Below are positions 44,161-55,970 of a stretch of DNA of 64,000 nucleotides, piece by piece. The stretch covers positions 14,200,501 through 14,264,500 of the forward strand of contig NC_084922.1 of NCBI RefSeq assembly GCF_958298935.1, given 5' to 3'. The notes under the pieces are model-generated. The model did no database searches. It was not told the origin of the DNA and saw only the letters and a list, made by a program, of their open reading frames with translations. Source of the DNA: Phragmites australis (taxonomy: Eukaryota; Streptophyta; Magnoliopsida; Poales; Poaceae). The position numbers were made by a program, and so were the translations under genes. Position 1 is the first letter of the stretch. Each line of letters begins with the position of its first letter.

Positions 44161-46196
44161 GTAAGTTGATTACATTTAATCAGACTAACTATTATATAAC
44201 ATATTTTTTCTTTCCTTCCGACCTGTGTGGTTAGTGCAAAGTTGACAGAAAGTATTTGCCTAGCTCTTGCAAATAGGGAAGGTCCTACTTGCCCTCGAAT
44301 GAGTTGAGGAACCTCTCTCGCTCTTCCTTAAGGTGGCAGCTGATCGCCGTAGGGACCGGCCGCCGACCAGCAAAAGGGCCAGGGAAAATGACCGAGGTGA
44401 CGACCCTACCTTTGCTGGGGCTATTGACTGGTGCCGAAGGACCCTCAGCGGGACGCAGAGACGATCTGGCGGTTGTCGATGGAGAAGACAACCACACTTT
44501 CTTCACCACCGGAGACTCAGGGGCTCCATTGCCAAAGACCTCCTCGGTGACTTGGTCAATGATCTCGTCGGGATCATCACCGTCTTCATCCTCCTACTGC
44601 ACAGCCCGTGTTGCCTACTTCTGCACTACTCGCTCAACGACATCAGCGTCGAGGAAGCGTAGGATGTGCCGAGTGAAGGGCCGACGACCTCTGATAGACT
44701 TTCTGCACCCTCTTCTCCTATGCCCCTCACTTGACCCCTCTTCATTGGAGGAGATGATGATGACTCCCAGTGGAACCATGGTGAGAGGCTTTGTAGAGAG
44801 GGACCCTACTTCTTCATTTTTCGGGCATTGCTTGGGAGACTACGGTGGAGTGGAGGCCATGGTCTTAGGATCTACAAGAACTATTGAGCAATGCGCAAGG
44901 AAGATGGAGGAGACGGGGTGAAAAATAGACTGTGGAAACAGAACCGTCAAGATCTGATAGCGCTGGTTGCGATTTCGAGGTCACCTCAGTTGCGCATCAG
45001 GTGAAAGTTGAGGTGTCACTAGGAAATTATGGCGTGTCCAATCCTTTTGTGGCAGGATGCTGCATCATTATGGAACTTCAAATCAAGGGTTGCGATGAGA
45101 ACGAGCATGAACGGGAGTGGATTTTTAATGTTCACCTAGCCAACTGTTCGAATTCATTCGATAGCCATAACATAGGTACAACCATAGGCTCGTAGGTTTA
45201 CATGTTTGAGCATATGGTCAAAGGTAGTGAGTCGATGCTTATGCACTACTCTCCACTTGATCCAGTTATCGTGTATATAGTCGAGGGCTACATCATACAT
45301 TTTCAATGCTTGTGCTTTACTTTCTATTTTGGTTATCACATCAACCAGTGAGTCGTGGGCTACATTGTATAATGTCAATGCTTATGCTCTACTTTCTATT
45401 CAATCCAGTCATTGAGTGAAGAGTCAGGGGCCACATCGGGTATTCATTCTAATGCTACAGTTCTACTCTCTGTCTTGATTATCACATAGAATAGAGAGTC
45501 GAGGGCTACATTGCATAATTTTGATACTATTGCTTTACTTCCAGTTGTCGAACAGAGAGTCACGGGCTACATCATATATTTTTGATGGTACCAAAGAGTC
45601 GGGGGATACATAGTAATGCCATATTTCATAAAAAACATATTTTTTGCGAAAGTTTATCTAGCTATGCATCGACTACAGTGGATAAAACCAACAGAGACAT
45701 GTATTGGGTTGATGACGAACAACTACACCTCATAAGGCATAACGGTATTAGAGAATGTGAGACATCTCATGCCTAACTGCCCACAAGGTTCTGAAGTTCT
45801 AGTCGGTCCCGTATGTATTTTTTCTATCGAGTTCATGTTCACGTGCTGGTTAAATACTCAAGTCATTGAAAGTTTGCAAAAACCATCATGTTATTTCTTT
45901 TTTGTAGTTTTGCACTAGTGTTTTACTTTCTTTTTTTACTCTTTGAGCTACTTCGAGTGTCTACTCGAGGGCCAATGAATTTACTAGTGTGTCGAGTTGA
46001 TCTTTTAGGTATCAACAGATATGTAGTCAGTCAGTTTTGAGGATGGGTATAACATGTACTAATCAGTATTGCATCTACTTATGTTAACTCTATTTCATCG
46101 ACAAGGAAATTGTAGATAATAGCACGTTAGGCAAGCAAAATAGTAGTACTATTATAGATAACTCCCAATCACATGGCAAGTTTCAAATGTTTTGAG

Positions 46197-46529
46197 TCAA
46201 AAACTATTAGCAAATATGTTAAAAGGGCTGCCCTCGCTCTCGCTGTCAGGCAACCTAAGTGCTAAAGACTTGATGAAGGCAGGGATCTGAGGTCTGATAC
46301 TTTGAATAATATTTTTTGCCTCCTCTACAGAGCACTCGAACCCCTTTGTCACTACCGATGTGTCTAGGTTGGGGTTATAGCTCCTGAGAAGACCAAGCAT
46401 TGTCTCGGTGCTGATGGAAACCAACTGGTTCATGCGGTCGAGGGTTTGGTTCCTTAGCTTTTGAAGCGCTATAACTGCAGTGTTCTGATCAGTTTTTGCT
46501 TTCTTCAAAGCACCTCTGAGGTCTTCCAA
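46197..46529 (-). pseudogene. Best-kept piece of the antisense ORF
   Basis: A 110-codon open segment, Lys/Gln/Glu-rich at first (likely helical: 'MEDLRGALKKAKTDQNTAVI'), then 'MLGLLRSYNPNLDTSVVTKG' and an acidic end 'LPDSESEGSP'. It looks like the C-terminal part of the antisense protein. The residue pattern looks protein-like rather than random, which argues it was once under selection. Confidence 0.45.
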
Positions 46530-47907
46530 ATATATATCCTTGTTTGCAATAACTTCATTGCGTCATCAACAATAGTGTTTCTGTTCCTCAAGCTAGCTTC
46601 AAGATCTGGAAAAGCAAACAAGAATAGTTCATCATCGTTTGCTCGATGTTTGAATCATATACTAATGATTTGTGGGTAAACTGACCGTCAATCTTTTCTT
46701 GGCAAGTGGCCAGCAGAACATCCTTCTCCTCAAGGGCCTTCTGGTATCCAGAGTGGTCGATCGCCTAATAATGAGCTTTGGCGGCAACAACTTGGGAGTT
46801 TGTAGCCTTGATATGAGCTTCTATCGCTGCAGTAGTGGTTGATAGTCGGTGTTATCGCCAGAGCCTTGGCTGTGTTGAGCTTCGAGCTTGGTTCAAGTGC
46901 ATCCTGGGGAGGTTGATTTGCTCGAGAAGGTGACGACGGAGCAAGAGGGGAAGCTGGAACCAGCTGACTGGCCAAACCGCTTGCCGTGTGTGCCTTCGAT
47001 TCCTTGATATGTGATAACATACAATTGATAGTATAAGGAATGGAAAGGAAGGCTGCAAGTCAAGATAAATGTTCAAAACATACCTCTTGACAATTAGAAT
47101 GCTTGAACGGACATTCGACTTCTTCCTCGTGATCGATATTTTCTTCTTCATCGCACCGGCAGTTGGGACTAGTCATGTCAAAGAGATGACTTGGGGGTTA
47201 GATGAAGCAAGGAGCCCATTGCCTGCAAAAAACCAGCCCACAATAACTCATCATCATTCTGGACTTATCGAGCAAATCCTTAGAAGAATGACCAGCTTAA
47301 GGGGTGGCAACTTTATATGAGTTACCTCTTTTACCAAGTCATCAGAGGCGTCGATTTATTCGAGGAGGTGATCAAGGAGGAGCTCTGGCTATCTCTTGTA
47401 AGAATGGCCACTCGCATCGACTGAGCAGCAGTTGGTATATACTCGATAATTGGAGTAGATGCTGGATAAATGATTACCTAAAGACTTGATTTCAATACCA
47501 ATTGACTTCTCCTTCGCGTGTGCTTTAAGGGGTAGTGGATCAGATGGCGAGGACGATCTCCTAGATCAAGGAGACCCTCTAGCATCTCGACCGGCTGGCA
47601 TTTTCCCCTCGGCTTTAGCTACTTCTGCAATAGTGCTGGTTGTGGGATGAGGGCCTTGCTTATCAATGGCGCCGGAGGAGGAGGTGTCCTCGAGCATAAA
47701 GACCTTGGTCGTGGGGATGTTGTCCTCATGGTGGAAGAGTGGAGCCTGGAAACAAAAATATGAATTAGGTCAAACAAGTAATAATCAGTACTACCTCAAT
47801 GAGGAAAATTCTCATTGGTGGTTGAGGATTCATGAGGGAGTAGGCCTGAACAGAGCTTGATTATACCTATTTAGCAAATAGCTTCCTTAGTCAAGCAGCA
47901 GTGTCTT

Positions 47908-48515
47908 GCCAGGCTCCGGGCGGATTACCTCCAGAGCCGGGCAGTGGCTAAGGGCCGAGGGGATCGAGGACCACCTCTCCCGTCTGGCCTGCGGCTTCGC
48001 CTTTGACGCACCGTCGCCAGGCTCCGAGCAGATTACCTCTAGAGCCGGGCAGTGGCTAAGGGCCGAGGGGGTCGAGGACAACCTCTCCCGTCTGGCCTTC
48101 GACTTCGCCTCCGACACGCCGTCGCCAGGCTTTGGGCGGATTACCTCTGGAGCCGGGCAGCAGTGAAGGGCCAAGGGGGTAGAGGACCACCTCTCCTGTT
48201 TGGCCTTCACTCTTCACCTCTGACACGCTATCGCCAGGTTCTTGGCGGATTATCTCCGAACTTGAGCAGTGGCTAAGGGCCGAGGGGGTCGAGGACCACC
48301 TCTCTCGTCTAGTCTTCGGCTTCGCCTCCGATGCGCCATTGCCAGGCTCCGGGTAGATTACCTTCAGAGCCGGGCAGCGGCTAAGGGTCGAGGACCACCT
48401 CGCCTGTCTGGCCTTTGGCTTCACCTCCGACATGCTCTCACCAGGCTTTAAATGAATCGCCTCCGAAGCCAAGCAGCGGCTAAGAACCCGAAGGGTCGAG
48501 GATCACCTCCGGAGC
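47908..48515. repeat. 108-bp tandem repeats (about 5.6 copies)
   Basis: Units start at 47908, 48016, 48124, 48233, 48341 and 48440 (the fifth is 99 bases). Each has 'gccaggctccgggcggatta', 'agccgggcag.ggctaagggccgag' and 'gaggaccacctctcccgtctgg'. 108 is 36 codons, and open frames cross the units on both strands. The copies differ, so the array is old. Confidence 0.85.
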
Positions 48516-50298
48516 TTGTCTCCAAAGGTTCCAGATGGACTTCGTTGGGTCAGAAATCTAGAACAAATTTGGAAGAAGGCCCTACCAATGCGGAACCCGA
48601 GGAGTACACAATAACCGGGAATGACGAGGTCGCCACTACTTCGCCCGACCCTCCTTAGTTACCCTACGTGTCTACCACCACCAGAATTCTGAGGCCACCT
48701 CTCCCCTGGAAGGAACGAAACCGGCTATGATCTATGCAAAGGCTCAGTACCTTGGTCATCCAAAAAACTAGCCACTGCCCATGAAGGCACACAGACATGT
48801 GGTCCCCTGCTCGAAGGATCCCCTTGCACTACGGCTCAAAAAGAGATACAATAGCCCCAAGTCCAAATTATATTATTAAACAAATCGTGCATCTGAAGGA
48901 CGCGTACAAAGAAGCAAACAGTACAAAGGCTGCTACGGAGGAGACAAACCCCGAGACAGCAAACCAGAGGGAGAAAGAGTACAAGGTGGCAAAAGACAAC
49001 TATGGCCCGCGGCAGGGTCATAGTCGAACGGCAAAATAGGGATATCCATGAAGCACCCTCGAAGGCCAACTTCACCTCCTACGGATCCCGACAGGGGCCG
49101 CGCATGGAGTGGAGTATGCACTTCATCCGCTGCCTGCCCCCACAAAAGCTGATGTAGTAGCCACCACAAAAGATGAAGAAGAAACTGAAGGAGCCACCAT
49201 TGGGGCCTCCTCCCGCTTTTTCCCAGCCCTTGCTGCCGAAGCATGCTCCTCCTCATCACTCTCCCTTCACAGGAGATCCCAGTCGATCTCCTCATCATCG
49301 TCGGAAATATCGATGATCTCAACAGGCGTGGTCTCCTGAACCAGGGGTTGGGCAGGGGCAACAGGCAGCTGTCCACCCCGCAGGGATGAAAGCTACACGG
49401 CCACCGGCACCACCACCGGTGGTTGAGGCGGCCTAGCCCCAGTAGAAGTAGTTGAGATCATCGAAATTTCTGAAGAGGATGGGGAGGAAGACGATGCCAT
49501 GTTTAAAGTCAAGTGACTCGCTCGTGGGGTGGTGGTAAATCCAGTCAGATGACCCCAGCTTTATATCCGGGCCGAGCAGACACGTACACCTAGGAGGAGA
49601 AGTGGAACCAATGCGGTGTCGCTCCATGGCATCCCTTATTAATCTCTGGGGGGGCATGGCCATATCCCGGTCGTTCCACCGACACATGGCAACATCACAC
49701 AGCAACGCCTCATTTTCTTGCACGATCGTCCCATCACGTTAATGACCTAGACTCCTTTCGGTGCATGCTAGGGGCGTGGGCACAAGACCCTAAATGAACC
49801 CACACATTATCCAGTTAGAAATGCACCGGTGACATATCCGATCCTACCGTCCTCAAACTAACGAATGTGGGGATTTCCGATCCCACGCGTAATCCCCCAC
49901 TCTGACAAACTCAAATGGCGAGAAGACCCATCACCAAAAAAGTCCAAAGAATCTAAATCGGGCTCGGCACGGACCCCGGAGCGCATCACCTCCATCGACG
50001 CCCCTCCAGCATCAGGTCCCGATATCGCATACACCAACTCCAACAGGCTTCGAAGCGGGCCTCCTCTGCTAATACGTCTTCGACTTCGACGCTGACTGCA
50101 CCTCTGACCTCAACATAACCCTAGGGTGTGCCACCACCACCAATGCACCGTCAGCCTTGAGCTTCATCATCGACGCCCACAGTTCCCGCTAAAAAACTCC
50201 TCAGGGTCAGGGAATGGCCTTCGGGCATTCTTGTTACAAAACCAGGCTGGAATTGGTTTTCCTCTACATCCTCTCACCCCTCCAAACGTTGAGTCCAG

Positions 50299-50313
50299 AG
50301 AATGAGGGGGCAC
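50299..50313 (+). other. Polypurine tract of the Tat element
   Basis: 'AGAATGAGGGGGCAC' immediately precedes the LTR start TGTTGGGGG at 50314, as required for plus-strand priming. Confidence 0.7.
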
Positions 50314-50728
50314 TGTTGGGGGAAAATAGACCAACCTGAGGATAATGGTTAACAATCACTATCAAAGGTCTCTCCAGAGCCTTTGGCATCTGGACTCAGC
50401 AGGAGGCCTTGTCCCCAGAGGCTGCGAACCCCTTCATGCCACCTCTCCGGCACGTACGTGGCCTTCCGAAGACTCGAGGCTATAGCAAGACCCTCCAGAG
50501 CCTTCGGCCTCCGAACTCAGCAGGAGGCCTTATCCCTGGAGGCGGCGGACCCCTTCGAGCCACCCCTCCGGCGCCCATGCGGCCTTCCAAAGCCTAAAGA
50601 CGCACCGGCTTCCAAAGATAATATCAGGGAAGAAAGGACGCCCCCTGCAGCCAACTTGACGTGAGGTGACTAGCGATTAATGCCGGTGGAAGTGATGCTT
50701 ATCCTGACACCCCAGCGCGATGCAAGTC
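50314..50728 (+). repeat. 3' LTR of the Tat element, first part
   Basis: Starts TGTTGGGGGAAAATAG after the PPT. It contains an internal duplication: 'ctccagagcctt.ggc' to 'gcggccttcc' at about 50371-50470 and again at 50490-50590. It is interrupted at 50728 by a solo LTR and continues at 52930. Confidence 0.7.
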
Positions 50729-52929
50729 TGTAACACCCCAGGGCCGCCAAAAACCTGGGATGCCACTAACTACGCAACCTACAACTTGCCATAATAATAA
50801 TAAAAAATGGCAGCATCCCCTCTATAAAAATAAGCATCGCGGAAGCATTAACACAGATAAACAAGATATGCAGAATAACACAATAACGGATAGAAACATC
50901 CTAACAGGAACCCAAAGGAAAATATTAAGTTTAACTTCACCACCACACTTTAAACTTCAAACGTACGACTCTAAGGACTAAACTTTATTTATTATTACAG
51001 CACAATGATAAAAAGAATATAGGCATGAAGTGCAAAACGTGCTGCTACATTCCCATCCCTTCACGACATGCATCAAATACCTGGAAGGAGTAATGCAAGG
51101 GTGAGATATAAAATCTCAGCAAGCAAACTTGTTTTGACAAGTTATTTAAACCACAAGTTGATTAAGCATCGATTTAATACAGTTTTCTCAAGACATAAGA
51201 CATGTTAGGATAGTATTAACAACATTAAAGAATAACTCCAAATAAAGATCACAACCACATGTGTAACTTCATATCCACAATAACATATAAATGTTATTAG
51301 TCTCCAAGAATGCATATGAATGCAATGATATGTCTTCTTTTACATCGCACCCCTCCTCAGGCAACGTACGATGTGTACCGGTACAGTCGTGATCTTTACG
51401 ACATAACTTCCAATGCATATGCAAATGCAAATGCAAATGCGCATGGTAGAATATGCTGCAATTGCATTAAAGTATACTACCAATAATACTTCAACTTCAT
51501 CCTCAAGACAAATAACAATATAGCTCACAAGAATTGTAGCAACGTAAGGATGGATATAAGTCCATGATTAAATATGCTTAGACATAAAGCATAACATAAA
51601 ATTCAGATCACCGTTAAATTGACATGGTTCTGAAATAAAGGTGTAGGTGATGAAAATAACAAGTCAAAACGGTAGCAACAACATAGCTACGTTTACTTGC
51701 CTTCTACCGACGATAATAGCCAACTTCAAGTGTGAGACGAAGAACCATCACCTAAACATAACCATAACTCAGCACCAACACTCCTCATAACATGCAAATA
51801 CATAAAACAAAGCGCTCCTACGCCCGAAACCCTCAATCAAGACATATCGACCAAGAACAGCACACACGCATTAGTTTGACAGGAGCAGCAGTACTTATCT
51901 TTTCGTAACTATTTTTCTACCACAGATATAATAGCAAACGAATACATTTTCGGAAACTACAGAACAAAGGCTACAACTTTCGTTGAGACGACACAATTTT
52001 GTCATGCCTCTAAGGTCTCCTAAATGACATAGCAAAACAGCCCTAGAAACCTGTCGTTAATTTCAGACAACGGCCACCCAAACTTGTTTATCTCCAGAAA
52101 CTGAATAGATCTCCCTAGTTATTCTGAAAAACTGGTTTGGCCTCTAAGATGCCCAAAAACTGAATAGATCTACTACTGTTCAGAATCTCGCCAGAATCTG
52201 ACAGCCAAATTTAAAACTTCATATATGCTAATATACGTGGCCAAAAATTCTGAAATTTTACTGGTCGCTAGGTTTCGAAGTTAGCTACAACTTTCTAGTT
52301 GATCACTTCCACAGGAAAAATCATCTAGGTCATCGAAACATCAAGAGCACGCACACTGCTCAATCTGCCTGCGCGCAGAAACTCAGTTCGACCCCAAACC
52401 ACAAATTCCCCTAACCAAAACCTCTCAAACCAAGATCTACCGGCCATAATCATCAACCAAAACATGAAGAACAGCAGGGAAATTGTTACCTTAGGGCACC
52501 ACAGCAAGAAAACTCTAAAATCCCCTAGCTCCAAACCTCCTCTTCCCCTCTTCTCCTTGCTTTCCTTACTGCCCTTCCCTTCCTCTTCTTCTCCTCTTCC
52601 TTTCTCTTCTCTCCACCGCACAAGAGCTACAGCAGGGGGGGGGGTTGGTGCGGTGGCACAAGAAGGGGGATGGCTAGGGTTTGGCGGGGTGGAGGGGGAA
52701 AAGAGGGGGGGGCGCATGGGCCTTTGGTGGAGGGGCTGGGCTAACCGGCCCAAGCCCAGGTTGGCTTAGCCCACTCTCATGGTTAAAACTTCTCTATTTT
52801 AAAAGAAATGCACTGCTGCAATTTTGCCTCACTTTCTTCTCTTTTCTTTCCCGACGAGAGCGATTCAATACCCAAAAAAAAATGGAAACGACAACTTTCA
52901 ATTTCCTTCCAAAACTTTAGGGCATTACA
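50729..52929 (-). mobile_element. Solo chromovirus LTR inside the Tat LTR
   Basis: 2201 bases, plus-strand ends TGTAACACCC...GGGCATTACA, flanked by identical 5-mers AAGTC (50724-50728 and 52930-52934). On the minus strand it starts TGTAATGCCC, like the LTR at 15927-19135, with which it shares many blocks ('gcaagggtgaga', 'caagttatttaaaccac', 'tttacatcgcacccctcctc'). Family copies here and at 15927 differ in length, so they are separate insertions. Includes a (GCAAAT)n run near 51417-51440. Confidence 0.9.
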
Positions 52930-53379
52930 AAGTCGTCCTGACACCCTCGGCAGAGCGGCGCTAGGCCGCAATTGGCAACCGGCTCACCCCTCCGGGGGCA
53001 GGTACCATAATAGTTACCACAATAGATATTTATCTTCTATGTAGGATAAAAAGTAGTTATCCAGGATAAGGCCCAGTAATTCAGCCAGGTCTTAGATATT
53101 TGTACATCGTGATAACTTGTACACTAAGTTATGTACACCCTATAAATAGGGGGTTGTGGTCATCTGGGAAGAGGAGGTCAGAAGGAGCACGCTCAACATA
53201 GCATGGAGGAGCACAATCACAAAGTCTTCCTGTGATACTCCCCCTAGCCTGGTCCATATTTTACTATCAATACATTTGTAGTGTTCCTTCCTCTCAAACT
53301 TCGTCCCTAAGCTTGACTCTCTTCCTTAGAAGAAACTCTCGCCGTACTTGCTGGGGCAAGACGATCTCTTACTCTAACA
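52930..53379 (+). repeat. 3' LTR of the Tat element, second part
   Basis: Continues the LTR after the solo LTR and ends CTCTAACA at 53379, the inverted match to the TGTT start. With 50314-50728 it totals about 860 bases. Confidence 0.7.
53141..53148 (+). promoter_or_regulatory. TATA box of the Tat LTR
   Basis: TATAAATA in 'gtacaccctataaataggggg', about 240 bases before the LTR end. A small palindrome (ATAACTT...AAGTTAT, about 53112-53132) lies just upstream. Confidence 0.7.
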
Positions 53380-54230
53380 ATATCCATATGAACTCATCAG
53401 CACATCACATCACCAATGGAAGAGGTGCTTAAGTAAGTTCATAAGAGACTCGTGACACACTGTGCATGCATGCATCCATGCAAAATCCTAAAGCACTCGT
53501 TTAAGAACCGGCTCCTCCAATAGAAATGACTCTTTCTATATATAGGTGGCTAGGTATGGGATGTTCTAGCCTTCTGCCGATTGAAATTAAAAAAATTCAC
53601 AATCTTCTTCTACCTCTCGCCACCTGCTGCCTTCGTCTTCCCGTGTTGGCATTTTGTTCTTCCTCCCATTCTCCCCTCACCCTGCCCTCCTCCTCTCCCA
53701 GTGCTAGATCCACCGCCCGTGTAAGACAGTCATCACTTGCCTCCCCATGCCGCTAGCACCACCACCACGGCTGGCAGTGTCCCCACCGCCACCAGGTAGA
53801 TCTACTGCTCCGACCATCCCTTTAAGCTAGAAGCCACTTCTTGAATCTTGAAAACCTAACCCCCTCCTAAAACCCTAACTCACTACGGTGTAAAAATCTC
53901 ATCAACTATAATCTCCTCCATTTTTAGTCACCTAATAAATAGGAAATACGTCTAGGTATTTACTTAATTCATAAGAAGTCGGCCCTACAAGGGCAAGATC
54001 TCATACTATCGTTATCATAATTCACAGAATGACCTCAAGTAAATGTCGCGCATTAGTTTTCCTTTACGCTCAATGTATGCTATGCAATGCAAAACTGCAC
54101 ATAGGAAAAGCAGCCTGGCCTTTTGGAAATGGGGGGAATTTCCCAGGAGTGTACATCTATAGATAGATAGGCATATATAGATGGATAGCTGCTTGCCTTT
54201 CCATCAATGTCCAAAACGTATGCCTTGCTG
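53380..54230. other. Intergenic, no gene recognised
   Basis: A C-rich block at 53600-53830 with short frames, then AT-rich sequence. No boundary, RNA or protein could be supported. A (TAGA)-like stretch near 54158-54186. Confidence 0.3.
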
Positions 54231-54239
54231 AACAATTGG

Positions 54240-54388
54240 ACATCACCAAAGCCTTTGACTGAGTGAGATGAGAGTATCTTCTCTCCCTTCTCCAGCACTT
54301 GGGCCTCCCGGTGCATTGGCGCAACTGGATCTCCACCCTCCTTGCCACCTCCTATTCGAGAATCTTTGTAATTGACATACCCAAGGCC
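54240..54388 (+). pseudogene. LINE reverse transcriptase, left part (split)
   Basis: 'LDITKAFD' then a stop, 'VRWEYLLSLLQHLGLPVHW' and 'ISTLLATSYSRI' match the same region of the LINE at 32893. The sequence is cut at 54388 by the Sirevirus and continues at 60577 with 'PPIKHDRGLRQGD', exactly the next segment of a plant LINE RT. 5'-truncated just before the first catalytic motif. Confidence 0.75.
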
Positions 54389-55904
54389 TGTAGAAAATAT
54401 GCCCTTGGGGAGATTGTAGCAACCATATTTAGGGCATGTACGTGATTTTGGTGATTAATGATAACATAGTTAATGAGACTAGCATGTTTGTTAAGTATAT
54501 GTTTTAGTAGGTCTCATGGATGCAATACATGAAGAAGCCATTGAAGCCGGGACAAAGTTTGATCAAATTGGAGAGGTCCTAGAGAAAGTGTACACGCCGA
54601 AAGGTCCGGTGTAGAGGAGATTGTACACACCAGAGCATTTTAGCTCATTGCAACTGCACACACCGAAAGATCTGGTAAATGAAGCCAATATGCACCAGAG
54701 TGTTTTTGACAATGGAGAGAAAATCTGAAGCACACTGGATGATTTGGCGATATGGATTTGAATACGCTGGAGTATTTCTTGCAAAGAAGGTTGCATGTGT
54801 TAAACAGTGAAGATTAACACGCCGGATGGTTCGGCGCATTGATGATATACACGCCGGAGTATTTTGTGCAAAGAAGAAAGTGACTCGGTTGGCAGAAGCA
54901 ATGTACATGCCGGATGGTCCGATGATGGTGCTAGTGAACACGCCAGAACATCCGGTCTTCACAGAGGATTTGAGTAGGGTTCCAACAGCTAGTTTTTGAA
55001 TGATGTACACGTCGGATGGTCCGGTGAGTACAATGTTGTTTACATTGGATCATCCAACGTATACATTGAAGTTGAGTCATTGGGGCAACGGCTTGTCCAT
55101 AGGGTTGAGGCTATAAATACCCCTCAACTTGGTCATTTAAAGGTGTTGAAGTCCAGAGAACCTCACATACACTTGAGAAGAAATCCAAACCACCAAAGTG
55201 CTTAAAGTGATCATCCAAGGTAATTAAGCATAAGATTAGAGAGTGATTACAGCTAATAGGCCTAGAGAGACTTATTGCTAGGTGTTGCTACCTAGAGAGT
55301 GGATCAATGAGTGATCCTAGAGTGTACCAAATGGTACATTGGCACCTTAGAGTCTTGGTGACTCACCGACACCTTAGGCCTTGGTGGCTCAAGCTTGTTG
55401 ACCCTCCGACTTGGTGTGGAGCAGCAGCAAAACTCTTGTACGGGGATGCGGGGACCCTTGCCTTAGTGGCTCAAGCTCCAAATTGAAGATAACGGCAAGT
55501 GATCAGAAGAGAGGCTTATGGTGAGACCTTGCCTTAGTGGCTTGGTGGATCTACCCACTTGGAGCCTTGGTGGCTCAAAGGTCGTGATCGGGTGTCGTCC
55601 AGGAGCATATTCTTGGTGGAACTCCAACGTAGACTAGAGGTGGTGTTTATGCCATCGATACCATGGGATAATAATCTCTTGTGTTGAGTTTTCTCTCTCT
55701 ACCTTGTTTACGTTTCCGTATTTACTTACTTGCAATTTATCTTTCTAGACACCATCTCTTTTAAACGGTAGTGTAGACATACTAGACAAATCTATAGTAT
55801 ATTTAGATAGAAATTGATATAGGTTTATTTTGTGAAGTTTTTGGAGCCTATTAGTTTTAAGTGTCATAATTGACCCTCCTCTTAGGACGTCACCGATCCC
55901 TACA
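54389..55904 (+). repeat. 5' LTR of the Sirevirus
   Basis: Starts TGTAGAAAATATGCCC and ends CCGATCCCTACA. Palindromes of the CGCCGGATGGTCCGGCG type occur at about 54820, 54907, 54940 and 55007, followed by the TATA box at 55112. Confidence 0.85.
55112..55119 (+). promoter_or_regulatory. TATA box of the Sirevirus 5' LTR
   Basis: TATAAATA in 'gaggctataaatacccctca'; the same box is found at 59806-59813 in the 3' LTR and 14806 in the solo LTR. Confidence 0.75.
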
Positions 55905-55906
55905 AT

Positions 55907-55919
55907 TGGTATTAGAGCC
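55907..55919 (+). other. Primer-binding site
   Basis: TGGTATTAGAGCC, two bases after the 5' LTR end, matches the start of the usual copia PBS for initiator methionine tRNA (TGGTATCAGAGC) with one change. Confidence 0.85.
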
Positions 55920-55970
55920 TCGTGCTCTTGATAGGTTTAACTGCCTAGAGTTCCGACGTCCGGAGTTAGC

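Larger units (their letters stand above)
44285..50050 (-). pseudogene. Antisense ORF of a Tat-lineage element, decayed
   Basis: Minus-strand open segments lie in a row: 50043-49858, 49500-48933 (Ser/Pro-rich, with acidic 'EIIDISDDDEEIDWDLL' near 49320), 48472-47887 (over the tandem repeats), 47151-46730, 46529-46197 and 44600-44285. Together they resemble the long antisense reading frame placed between pol and the 3' LTR in Grande/Retand-type elements. There are many stops. Its function is unknown; a match to the Pfam 'putative gypsy type transposon' family (PF04195) is possible but untested. Confidence 0.45.
42745..53379 (+). mobile_element. Tat-lineage gypsy element, 3' part
   Basis: Order: integrase end of pol (42790-44160), a long region with antisense coding traces (44285-50050) and 108-bp tandem repeats, a polypurine tract (50299-50313), and a 3' LTR (50314-50728 plus 52930-53379) split by a solo LTR. 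An antisense ORF between pol and the 3' LTR is known for Tat elements such as Grande, RIRE2 and Retand. The 5' LTR, gag, protease and reverse transcriptase are absent from the left side. Confidence 0.7.

Noticed and set aside
44289..44921. 210-codon plus-strand frame after integrase
   Set aside because: It overlaps the expected end of the antisense ORF and shows no gypsy or host domain on the plus strand.
51417..51440. CRISPR-like short repeats (GCAAAT)n
   Set aside because: A simple hexamer run without spacers in plant LTR sequence.
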